DNA of 64,000 nt. Source: Phycisphaerae bacterium (lineage in GTDB: Bacteria; Planctomycetota; Phycisphaerae; Phycisphaerales; SM1A02). The DNA lies in the NCBI GenBank assembly GCA_016795035.1, contig JAEUIT010000025.1, forward strand, positions 1-64,000. The letters run 5' to 3'. The notes under the pieces are model-generated. The model had not been told where the DNA came from. It made no database searches and was given only the letters and a program-made list of their open reading frames with translations. A program made the position numbers and the translations under genes. Each line of letters opens with the position of its first letter. The stretch's first letter is position 1. This document shows, in pieces, positions 44,480-52,366 of the stretch.

Positions 44480-47400
44480 TCATCGCGGTTTGATCTCGTA
44501 CCGATCGACAATCGTGCCGTTCGGTTCCGTTACTCCGCGATCGCCGTCGATCGCGGTCCGCACGTACTCGACAGTCGCGATGCCGTCTGCTGCAACGCGG
44601 ACTCGCAGATACCCGGGGCTGCCGAGGATGCGCCCCGACTCGTAGCCGTACTCGGCGGCGCTGCGCGTGCCGCCCGCGACGTTGCCCGGCTGCGGCACGC
44701 ATTGGTAGTGGATGCCGTCGAGCTCGGAGTGGACGTAGAGGTGATCGTGGCCGTGGAAGACGGCTGTCACGCCGTGCTTCACGAGAAGGTCGTGAATCGG
44801 CATGGGCCAGCCCGGGCGCCGCGCGGCGAAGCCGTCGCTGCCGTCGGCGTTCTTTCCGCCCCATTCGAAGTATGGAGCGCTCTCGACGCCGCCGCGCGCC
44901 GCGGCGCCACCGATCCCACCGACGAGGTGATGGATGAAGACGAGCTTCTGCTTCGCCTTCGACGTGGCGAGCGTGCGCGCGAGCCAGTCGTACTGCTCGC
45001 GGCCGAGCGTGCGGCTCCAACTCTCGTCGACCGGATCGAGCGGCGCGGCGTCGCGGCCGCCGCCGTTACCGCCGCCGCCGCGGGCACGCTCCGTCGTCGG
45101 CCAGAAGGGATCGAGCACGACGACGAGCGCGTCGCCCCAATGGAACGCGTAGTGGTTCGCGCCGCGGCCGTCGCGCATGCTGGTTGCGCCTGTGTACGTC
45201 CTGCCATCGATCACGGGCGGAGGGAATCGCGACGTGCGCTCGCGAAAGGACCACGCGGCCATCCCGTTCGCGCCATCGCCGGTCTCGCCATCGTGGTTGC
45301 CGAGCGCCATGAAGAGCGGCATCACGTCGCACGCCAGTCCGAAGTAGTAGCGCTGCGCGTCGTACTGCGGCAGCGTGCGCTCGTAGTCGCGACCGCGCTT
45401 GTCGGTCATGAAGGTGTCACCGAGGTCGACGAGAAACTCCACGTTGCCGGCGACGGCGTCCGCGCGCATCGAGCGAAGCGTGCGTTCGTACGCGGCGACA
45501 TTCATGTTGGCGTCGAGATGCGAGTCCGCCTGGATCACGAAGCCGAACGGCGTTCCGGCGACCGCCGGCGTGCGAAACGCACACGGCTCCGTCCATGTCG
45601 GCTCGGTCGCGCCCGGCGCGACCGTGCCGATGCGATAGCGATGCTCGACGCCTGGAGTGAGCCCGTCGAGGACAAACGACGTCGTGACGCCCGCGGCGAT
45701 CTCCTTCGACCGCTTCCGCGTTGCAGCCGGATCCGCTGCGGGCCACCATTCGGCCACGATCGTGCCGGCGGCCTGCGTGCGTGCGGCGAGCGTCATCGTG
45801 GTCGGGGTCGGGCTTGCGAGAATGACGTCGAGCGGCTGTGCGGGAACGTCGGTCTGAAACGCCGTCATGCGAGCGATGAGCCCGCGGGGCTCGTCCTTCG
45901 GGGCGTCCGCGGGCGGCGGCGGGGTGTCGTCGCGCCGACGTCGTCCCTCCCGCGGCGCCGCGTCGCCCGAGCTGCCGTCCGGGCGCGCATAGCGAAGCTC
46001 GACCGTCGCCGTCGCGAGCGTGCGGTCCTTGAGGGCGTCGAGAAGCGCGGAGCGCGTGCGCGGCTCGTCGCTCGGCTCGAGCGGCTTCGAGAGGGCGTAG
46101 AGCGTGGCGACGTACGTCTTCTCGCCCGGACCCTTCGAGCAGGGCGGGGCATACTCGGCGCCGCGATTCACGGAGTTCAGGCCGAAGCGCCCGATGGATG
46201 TCTGGGCCGCGGCGAGCGCGGTCGTCGTTGCGGGAATGTCGGCGAGAACGAGGTAGACGCGCTCCTCGTCGTCGGGCGTGACGTGATGGATCGTGAGCGC
46301 GAAGCTCGCCGTTGCAGCCGGCGCGCCGTGCCACGCGAACGGCGGCGACACCGCCTCTCCGTCGCAGGTATACCGCTTGTCGAGGAGGCCGTCGGCACCG
46401 ACCCCAGCGCACTCGAGCGTGAAGCCGCTCGACGTTGCCGGTGGGCTTCGATCCGCTCGCTGGCCTCGTCGCGGCTTCTGGTCGTCGCGCGGCGCTCGGG
46501 GCGAGCGATCGCCAGCACCGCGTTGCGGGCGCGTCTCCGGCATGAAGCGTTCAACACGCTCGTGGCCGTCGGGGCCCTTGAATCGGAAGACGGCGGCGCC
46601 TTGGTCGTCGACCTCGTAGCTGACTGACGATGTCGCGCCGTCGACGGCGTAGCGCAACGTCCATGCGCGGGGCGCATCCTGCGTGAAGTCGGTGATCCGC
46701 GCGCCGCGGAGCGGCTCCTGCGCCGGCCGCACGGATCGGGCGCGCGGCTGCGGCGTGACTTGCGACTCGCGGCCCGCACCCTCGAGCGTCACCGTGCCGC
46801 GCAGGCCGCCGTTCACGTACGGATACGTCGTCGATGCGTGGTAGTGGTAGCCGCGCGTGCCGCCGCCGATGCCTTGGCCGGCGGGCATCTCGCAGAAGTG
46901 GCCGTTGAACTCGTCAAGTGGCTCGCGCGAGCCGAACGGGCACGCGTGGTCGTCGCCCGTCGCCGCCTTCGGATCGAAGAGCCCGTAGAGCGCGAACCCG
47001 TCGAGCGCGTAGGCGATGGGCTTTCCCTTGCCGACGATCTTCTCGAGCGCGAGGGGCGCGGCGTGATAGTGGTAGTCGTCGGCGCGGCCGCAGTGCCCGC
47101 CGAACTCGTCGAGCTCACCGACCGAGAAGCTGTCGACGCCGCGGTTGTTGAGCGCGTTGAAGATCGGGATGCCGTTGGCTGCAACGGCGATCGCGCCGCG
47201 CATCAGCGCCTCGCGCCCAGAGATCGGGGCGTCCGACAGCTGCGGATGGAGCGGGATCTGCCATGCGTTCGTGCCGACATAGGGCTGCGGGAGCGGCACC
47301 TGCTGCTGCCACGCGGTGATGCCGACCATGATGCGCGTCGGCTGCGGCGGATGCGGAAGGCCGTCGCTCTCGACATAGAGCCAGCGCTCGTCGGCGTGCG

Positions 47401-48931
47401 TGTGGACGTGCGGCGCGAACGCGTCGAACGTCGCGGCTTGGGGTGGGGAGGCGGGGGACGCGGGCTTCGCGGGTGGCGCCGTCTCCGCGTTGCTGCCCTC
47501 GCGCGGCGTTGCCCGCTGCGCGCGGACGGCCAGCAAGTAGGCGTCGAGCCGACCGAGAAGCTCGGTCGTCTGCTGCGGCAGGTCGGTCGCGAGGTTCCTC
47601 GACTCGGTTGGATCCTTGACGATGTCAAAGAGCGTCACGGTGCCGGTGTCGTCGTTGCGGACAAGCTTGTGGTCGCCGAGGTATATCGCGGAGGCGGGGC
47701 CGCCGTTATTGAGGTCGTAGTGCGGGAAGTGGATGACGATCTCCTCGCGCGGCCGCTGCACGCGACCCGTGCCGCCGCCGCAGAGAATGCTGGCAAGGCT
47801 TCCGCCTTCGACGGCGGTGCGGGCGTCCCGATCCTTCGGCGCCTGCAACGGAGAGCCGGCGAGGTCGCGGAGGGTCGGTAGGAGATCCAGGCCGGTCGCG
47901 CGCACCGTGCTCGTCGTACCCGCGGCGACGCCAGGGCCAGCCACGAGGAACGGTACCCGGATGCCGCCTTCGCTCACGCTGCCCTTCGCGCCCGCGAACG
48001 GCGGGTTGGCCCGAGTGCCGGCGCGACGATCGCCGCCGCCGCCCTGCGCGCCGTGGTCGGAGCTGTAGATGACGTAGGTGTTGCCTGCAACGCCGAGATC
48101 GGCGAGCGCCGCACGAAGACGGCCGAGCGACACGTCGACGTCGTAGGCGCCGGCGATCGCTGCGAGCGCTTTGCCCTGTGTATCGGGGTAGCGTTCCTTC
48201 GCGATGCGGAGCGCCTCGGGCGAGGCCTCGTCTTCGCCGCCGAAGCCGTAGTGCGAAACCTGCACGAAGAACGGCTTGCCGTCGCGCACGGCGTCGCGCA
48301 TGAATGCGATCGCACGGTCCGTGATCGCGACGGCCTGCGTCGGATTCGGCTCGACGCCGCGCACCGGACCTTGATTCGTGTTCGGGCCGTCGGAGACGTC
48401 GAAGCCGTTCGCCTTCGGATCCGCGCGGCCCGCGTGCCACTTTCCGAAGTGCGCGGTTGCGTAGCCGACCTCGCGCAGCGCGCTCCCGGTGGTCGCCACG
48501 CCGTCCGGGAGATACGTCTCGGGCGCGGGCGGAATGAGCCGTGTGCGCACCGACTCCTCGCGCTTGTTCGCGCCGCCCTCATTCTGATAGGTCATGTGCA
48601 GCTTCGCCGGCGAGATGCCCGTGACGAAGCTCGCCCGCGATGGAGTGCAACGCGGAGCGGTCGCGTAGAAATCGCTGAAGCGCATTCCGTCGGCCGCGAG
48701 GCGCTCGAGATTCGGCGTGAGGCCGGGGGCACGCGCATGCGACGGCGGCGCGCCGTCCATGTCGACCGAGGTGCTCGACCAGCCTTGCGCCTCGGCGAGG
48801 ACGAAGACGAAGTTCGGCGGGCGACCCGCGTTCCGCGTTGCAGGGGAGGGCGGCGCGAACGACGAGAGTAGCGCGACGGCGGACGCGCCGATGGAGGCCG
48901 CAACCGCGGCCCAAAGGGTCGAGAGGCGCAT
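44480..48931 (-). CDS. Four-domain fusion: sulfatase, YHYH, PEBP, metallophosphatase
   Basis: 1483 residues from the ATG at 48931; the frame is open to 49591 but that part is antisense to the anti-sigma gene. Signal: LWAAVAASIGASAVALLSSF. Residues 38-470 are a type I sulfatase with the formylglycine motif C95-T-P-S-R (APRCTPSRASF) and metal-binding SDHG late in the domain. About 535-714 is a YHYH domain (YHYH at 620 and 695). About 837-950 resembles the PEBP/YbhB fold (CAGVGADG, YTCDGEAVSPP, FGLNSVNRG). From about 1039 a fibronectin-like lead-in precedes a calcineurin-like phosphoesterase: D1136-x-H1138, GNHD at 1211-1214, HGHDH at 1393-1397. It starts two bases after the anti-sigma stop, so it is the likely regulon target. 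Substrates unknown; both sulfate and phosphate esters could be cut. Confidence 0.92.
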   Translation of the reverse strand: MRLSTLWAAVAASIGASAVALLSSFAPPSPATRNAGRPPNFVFVLAEAQGWSSTSVDMDGAPPSHARAPGLTPNLERLAADGMRFSDFYATAPRCTPSRASFVTGISPAKLHMTYQNEGGANKREESVRTRLIPPAPETYLPDGVATTGSALREVGYATAHFGKWHAGRADPKANGFDVSDGPNTNQGPVRGVEPNPTQAVAITDRAIAFMRDAVRDGKPFFVQVSHYGFGGEDEASPEALRIAKERYPDTQGKALAAIAGAYDVDVSLGRLRAALADLGVAGNTYVIYSSDHGAQGGGGDRRAGTRANPPFAGAKGSVSEGGIRVPFLVAGPGVAAGTTSTVRATGLDLLPTLRDLAGSPLQAPKDRDARTAVEGGSLASILCGGGTGRVQRPREEIVIHFPHYDLNNGGPASAIYLGDHKLVRNDDTGTVTLFDIVKDPTESRNLATDLPQQTTELLGRLDAYLLAVRAQRATPREGSNAETAPPAKPASPASPPQAATFDAFAPHVHTHADERWLYVESDGLPHPPQPTRIMVGITAWQQQVPLPQPYVGTNAWQIPLHPQLSDAPISGREALMRGAIAVAANGIPIFNALNNRGVDSFSVGELDEFGGHCGRADDYHYHAAPLALEKIVGKGKPIAYALDGFALYGLFDPKAATGDDHACPFGSREPLDEFNGHFCEMPAGQGIGGGTRGYHYHASTTYPYVNGGLRGTVTLEGAGRESQVTPQPRARSVRPAQEPLRGARITDFTQDAPRAWTLRYAVDGATSSVSYEVDDQGAAVFRFKGPDGHERVERFMPETRPQRGAGDRSPRAPRDDQKPRRGQRADRSPPATSSGFTLECAGVGADGLLDKRYTCDGEAVSPPFAWHGAPAATASFALTIHHVTPDDEERVYLVLADIPATTTALAAAQTSIGRFGLNSVNRGAEYAPPCSKGPGEKTYVATLYALSKPLEPSDEPRTRSALLDALKDRTLATATVELRYARPDGSSGDAAPREGRRRRDDTPPPPADAPKDEPRGLIARMTAFQTDVPAQPLDVILASPTPTTMTLAARTQAAGTIVAEWWPAADPAATRKRSKEIAAGVTTSFVLDGLTPGVEHRYRIGTVAPGATEPTWTEPCAFRTPAVAGTPFGFVIQADSHLDANMNVAAYERTLRSMRADAVAGNVEFLVDLGDTFMTDKRGRDYERTLPQYDAQRYYFGLACDVMPLFMALGNHDGETGDGANGMAAWSFRERTSRFPPPVIDGRTYTGATSMRDGRGANHYAFHWGDALVVVLDPFWPTTERARGGGGNGGGRDAAPLDPVDESWSRTLGREQYDWLARTLATSKAKQKLVFIHHLVGGIGGAAARGGVESAPYFEWGGKNADGSDGFAARRPGWPMPIHDLLVKHGVTAVFHGHDHLYVHSELDGIHYQCVPQPGNVAGGTRSAAEYGYESGRILGSPGYLRVRVAADGIATVEYVRTAIDGDRGVTEPNGTIVDRYEIKPR

Positions 48932-48933
48932 GG

Positions 48934-49857
48934 TCAGTCGAGTCGGAGGATTGGATGGCCCTTGGCGCGATGCGCCTCGAAGCCGTAGAAGTCGTCCGGG
49001 AGCGGTGCATCGTCGAGAAGTTCGAACGCCACCGCGCGCGGGCCGCCGCGGGCTTGGGGCAATTGGTCGAGTCGGATCGTGAGGATGCGGTTCGTCGTCG
49101 GGTCGTAGGTGATCTCGATGCGACGAGGGCCGCCGCGGGCGTCGGCGCGACGGACTCCAACGATCCGCGACCGCGTCGGGCCTTCGGCTTCGACGTTCAG
49201 CCGGTAGGTCGCGTCGAGCTCCGAAAGTCCGTCGTGCGGATCGATGAAGGGCACGCCGGTCTGCGAGCCCGGCAACGCGCCGGCGAATCGATGCAGGTCG
49301 TTGGAGACGCGCGCCGGTCCGTCCCCGGGTGCGACCCACGCTACGTGACCGTCGGAGCCCCGCCACTCCACGTTGCCGTCGGCGTCTGTGCGCTTGAGCG
49401 CGTACGAGTTCGGCGAGCGCACCGACACGATCGCGCCGTCGAGCAGAAAATCCGAGCGCGTCTCTCGTGGGCGCGACGCCGGCTCGGAGAGATCGCGGAT
49501 CACGTAGGTGCGGTCGCCGGCGTTCGCGGCGACGAGGCGTGCGACGATCTCGCCCGCCGACGCCGGCTGTTCCGTCTTGAGCGCGAACCAACTCAGCGTT
49601 GCGACGAGCGACACGAGCGCCGCGAGCGCGACGACGCGGCCGACGAACGACGCGCGGCGCGGGCTGCGGGCCGATGCACGGCCGAGGGCCGCCGCGCCGG
49701 CTTCGAGCGAAAGGGCGTCGTGCAGCAGTGTGAGTCGTGCGAACGACGCGGCGGCGTCGGCGTCGCGTTCCAGCAACGCGGAGAGCTCGGCCGCGTCATC
49801 GGCGTCGATCGTGCCGTCGAGATACTCGTTCGCGAGCGACGCGAGGCGCGGGGTCAT
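48934..49857 (-). CDS. Anti-sigma factor, membrane-bound
   Basis: 307 residues from the ATG at 49857, which overlaps the sigma factor stop as ATGA. The N-terminal LANEYLDGTIDADDAAELSA is the short zinc-free anti-sigma-like domain of the planctomycete type, followed by a single membrane helix (VVALAALVSLVATLSWFAL) at about residues 73-95. The periplasmic part has beta-strands RTYVIRDLSEPASRPRE, WRGSDGHVAWVAPGDGPARV and IEITYDPTTNRILTIRLD, similar to FecR/DUF4880 or outer-membrane-lipoprotein-like sensory domains. It would hold the sigma factor at the membrane until an outside signal arrives. The sulfatase fusion follows after two bases. Confidence 0.82.
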   Translation of the reverse strand: MTPRLASLANEYLDGTIDADDAAELSALLERDADAAASFARLTLLHDALSLEAGAAALGRASARSPRRASFVGRVVALAALVSLVATLSWFALKTEQPASAGEIVARLVAANAGDRTYVIRDLSEPASRPRETRSDFLLDGAIVSVRSPNSYALKRTDADGNVEWRGSDGHVAWVAPGDGPARVSNDLHRFAGALPGSQTGVPFIDPHDGLSELDATYRLNVEAEGPTRSRIVGVRRADARGGPRRIEITYDPTTNRILTIRLDQLPQARGGPRAVAFELLDDAPLPDDFYGFEAHRAKGHPILRLD

Positions 49858-50372
49858 GCCAGCATCTCCGCGTTGCTGGCCCGTTCGACGCAGGCGCGAA
49901 GCTCGTCGCGGATGCGCTCGAGCGATTTGGCGACGGTGTTCGGCCGAAGCCCCAAGAGTTCTGCAATGCGCCCGGGCTTCAGATCGGACCGATAGCGGAG
50001 GTCGCAGATCTCGCGGGCGCGGCCCTCGAGCTTCGCGAGGCAGTCGGCGAGATGCGCGAGTCGGGCGCGTTCGGCCTCGGCAAGTTCCGGAAGGGCAGCG
50101 GCGATGGCTCGTTCGGCGGCGTCCGAGAGGATGGGGACGCGCGAACTTCGCCGCCGAAGGGTGGCGATCTCGCGTCGGGCGATGCCGAGGGCCCACGGCA
50201 GGAAGGGGCGGGCGGGGTCGTAGGAATCGAACGCATCGACGATTGCGACGGCTGTCATCTGCATCGCCTCGTCGCGCTCGGACGCGTTTCGGAGGAGCGC
50301 GAGGGCAAACGCCGACACCGCGGGCTGAGCCTGGGTCCAGAGGCGCAGGATGTCGCGAGTCCGCGGGTCCAT
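49854..50372 (-). CDS. ECF-family sigma factor (planctomycete sigma/anti-sigma type)
   Basis: 172 residues from the ATG at 50372, the first Met that keeps the regular DPRTRDILRLWTQAQPAV start. Region 2 is ALALLRNASERDEAMQMTAV and region 4 RAREICDLRYRSDLKPGRIA with the recognition helix LGLRPNTVAKSLERIRDEL. It matches the TIGR02989-like Rhodopirellula/Verrucomicrobium ECF group, whose members sit beside a membrane anti-sigma. It overlaps the anti-sigma gene by four bases. A TGTCAC...GGATA-like element lies upstream and may be autoregulated. Confidence 0.9.
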   Translation of the reverse strand: MDPRTRDILRLWTQAQPAVSAFALALLRNASERDEAMQMTAVAIVDAFDSYDPARPFLPWALGIARREIATLRRRSSRVPILSDAAERAIAAALPELAEAERARLAHLADCLAKLEGRAREICDLRYRSDLKPGRIAELLGLRPNTVAKSLERIRDELRACVERASNAEMLA

Positions 50373-50380
50373 GGCGTAGG

Positions 50381-50408
50381 TATCCGTCGAACGCCGCGGA
50401 TCGTGACA
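50381..50408 (-). promoter_or_regulatory. Possible ECF-type promoter of the sigma operon
   Basis: On the minus strand TGTCAC (50408-50403) is followed by CGTTCGACGGATA (50393-50381), close to the TGTCAC/CGTC pattern that ECF sigma factors often recognise. Spacing is plausible and the start codon is 9 bases downstream of 50381, rather close for a full leader. Low confidence, guessed from pattern. Confidence 0.25.
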
Positions 50409-50686
50409 GGGATCTTTGGAGATTTCCGCACGGTACGGCGAGGATGCCATCGGGTGCATCACGACGTCGCTCGCGTCTGCGGAGGGGGAACGCGGAGCCA
50501 TGCCCGGCTTCGAGTCTTGGGCCAGACTCGTAAGAGCGCATCAGTGCGCGTCAGTGTGCGTCAAGGCGCCCGGGTCCGTGAACTAGGCGCCCGAGTCCAT
50601 GAACTCGACGTTGCAGCGTTCGGGTGGTTGCCTTTGGATGCTCGACGTGACGCTGGCCAGCGTGGCGCCGCTCGTGCGTATCGAAA
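50409..50686. other. Intergenic region, no gene recognised
   Basis: Upstream of the sigma operon and left of the RAYT-linked repeats. Contains one copy of the iterated motif in reverse orientation at 50609 (ACTCGACGTTGCAG). Frames here look like shadows. Together with 50738-50952 this leaves 580 bases without a gene. Confidence 0.4.
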
Positions 50687-50737
50687 TGGACACACCCGTT
50701 CGTATCGCGATATCACTCTGGACACACCCGTTTGCGG
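50687..50737 (+). repeat. RAYT-associated repeat pair, left side
   Basis: TGGACACACCCGTTCG at 50687-50702 and TGGACACACCCGTTTGCG at 50720-50737, in direct orientation and 17 bases apart. The same repeat recurs in inverted orientation on the far side of the transposase gene, at 52234-52292. Confidence 0.88.
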
Positions 50738-50952
50738 AGGCCGTGCGATGGTCACGGCGATTCGCGTCTCGGCAGCACGCGCGATCTTCAGGCCATCGCG
50801 CACGGCTCAGCCGCGCAGACCAAACCGATCGCCCCCCGCGCTTCCGGCCGCGGACACATGACTCGTATCAGTCTCTCAAGCTCTGCCTTAGTCACGCCAC
50901 TCTGCTAGGGAACGGCGTCGTCGGATTGCCCTCGTTCCGATTCCGACGGCAA
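50738..50952. other. Gap downstream of transposase gene, nothing recognised
   Basis: 215 bases between the left repeat pair and the transposase stop. No ORF, hairpin or promoter that I trust. Confidence 0.35.
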
Positions 50953-52161
50953 CTAACAGTTCGGTGACAGGTTTGCGTGCGCGATCGGCACAAGGCCTGA
51001 TCTGACGTCGGCCCCCGCTGCAATTCGCCGAGCGCTTCCGGGCGCGCAGGCCGCAATCGCGACTAGGAACTTCCGGCCGGTCTCCCGCGCTTTCCGCGCC
51101 AACGCCGCGGCGCTTCCGCTAAAGTTCCCCCACGGGCCCTCGAGGCCGCGTGACATCGCGTCCTCGACGGCGCCGACGGTGTCCCGCACGACGGACATAG
51201 CCTTCGAGGTCCATCGCTCCGCTTTAGCGAGTTCCGAGTCGAGCTCCGCCAGTGGTGACGACACCGACTCCGGGATCGCCCCTCGCTTGTCGATCCGCCT
51301 CACGCGGCCGATCGCGTACGTCTCGGCGAGGAATGCCGCCAGCGTGATGCCCTCGCCGATGGGCGGAACCCGACCGTCGAGCCAGGGATTGGGCAGGCCG
51401 TTCGCGAGCGTCGGTCGCTTCGACGCCTCCTTCCCAGGGTTGCACGGAAGCGCGGGAACGAGTCTCGTCGAACGCAGCTTCTCTCGCGCCGCCTCGGCCT
51501 CGCCCCGGAACTCGCCCGCGCGGATCCGTTCCTTCAGCTCGTCGATCCTCCTCGTGATCGATGCGAAATCGTACCCGTCGAGCGTCTCGGTCATGCCGGC
51601 CCGCACCGGGTTGAGTGCGACGTAGACCATGTGGGCAACGATCGCCTCCTCGTCGAGGGCGACGATCGACTTGAACCGGCCTTCCCAGCAGTGGCCGGTC
51701 ACGCCATCCTCCACGTTGATCATCCGGGCGATCTCTTGCTTGAGGAACTTGTGAAAGACCGAGAGGTCGGCGAGGCCGCGGCGCCAACGGGCGATGAGGG
51801 CAGGATCCTTCAACGCCTCATCTATCTCCTGCGGCTGAGCGGGCAGCGAGCGGTCGACCCGATTCCGCCGCCGCCAGACGTGGTCAGGCGAGAGCGTGCG
51901 CCAACGCTCGGCCACCTCGCGGTCGGACCACAGGTCGACCAGGTCAGGATGGGTCGACGCCACGAGATGAAGGTGGTTCATAAGGATCGCCCACTCAAGG
52001 ACATCGATCGCGAAGATGGCGACGAGCGTCGTGAGCCGCTCGATGAGCGCGCGACGGCGCTCCTTCGCGCCGAGGAGCCGCTCGCGCCGCACGCAGCGGG
52101 AGATGCAGTGAGCAGTGACGGGCTTGGTCGGGTCGAAGAGCCGGTTACGAGGAATCGCCAT
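50953..52161 (-). CDS. Y1/RAYT-like transposase, catalytic Tyr apparently absent
   Basis: 402 residues. The HUH pair is H63-L-H65 (ILMNHLHLVAST). The RAYT hallmark EDGVTGHCWEGRFKS and YVALNPVRAGMTETLDG blocks are present. At the position where REP-associated transposases carry the nucleophilic Tyr (before WEGRFKS) this protein has LKQEIARMINVE, with no Tyr. I recall planctomycete members of this group also lacking it, so it may be a domesticated relative. A C-terminal extension of about 200 residues (KERIRAGEFRGEAEAAREKL, then EGITLAAFLAETYAIGRVRR) lengthens it beyond typical RAYTs. Flanked on both sides by inverted copies of TGGACACACCCGTTCG. Confidence 0.85.
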   Translation of the reverse strand: MAIPRNRLFDPTKPVTAHCISRCVRRERLLGAKERRRALIERLTTLVAIFAIDVLEWAILMNHLHLVASTHPDLVDLWSDREVAERWRTLSPDHVWRRRNRVDRSLPAQPQEIDEALKDPALIARWRRGLADLSVFHKFLKQEIARMINVEDGVTGHCWEGRFKSIVALDEEAIVAHMVYVALNPVRAGMTETLDGYDFASITRRIDELKERIRAGEFRGEAEAAREKLRSTRLVPALPCNPGKEASKRPTLANGLPNPWLDGRVPPIGEGITLAAFLAETYAIGRVRRIDKRGAIPESVSSPLAELDSELAKAERWTSKAMSVVRDTVGAVEDAMSRGLEGPWGNFSGSAAALARKARETGRKFLVAIAACAPGSARRIAAGADVRSGLVPIAHANLSPNC

Positions 52162-52233
52162 GGGGCGGGATCATCGGGGCAAATCCGCGGCTTCCCGAAA
52201 GTGCTGCGCTTTTTCGATTCCTCTCGCGAGCGA

Positions 52234-52292
52234 GCGAAGGGTGTGTCCACAACGAAGCGCGAGCGGCGCGAGTATGCGAACGGGTGTGTCCA
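52234..52292 (-). repeat. RAYT-associated repeat pair, right side
   Basis: Inverted copies of the left repeat: CGAAGGGTGTGTCCA-type at 52234-52249 and CGAACGGGTGTGTCCA at 52277-52292. In the reverse direction the shared core is GCGCTTCNTNGTGGACACACCC written in two parts, so the repeat is longer on this side. They lie 73-131 bases upstream of the transposase start and just before the zinc-ribbon gene. Confidence 0.88.
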
Positions 52293-52366
52293 CTATGAAG
52301 CGCGGCGCCGACAGATCGCGGCGCGATCTAGCACTCCCTGTTGCAGGCCTCGGGTAGGCTGCTTGC

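Larger units (their letters stand above)
50687..52292. mobile_element. RAYT-like element with inverted flanking repeat pairs
   Basis: A 1.6-kb unit: two copies of a 16-bp repeat, the transposase-like gene, then two inverted copies. Structure is like a REP-associated transposase with its REP sequences, though here each side has a direct pair and the arms are not themselves palindromic. It interrupts the iterated-motif pattern: no CTGCAACG-type site occurs between 50609 and 56051. Confidence 0.7.
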
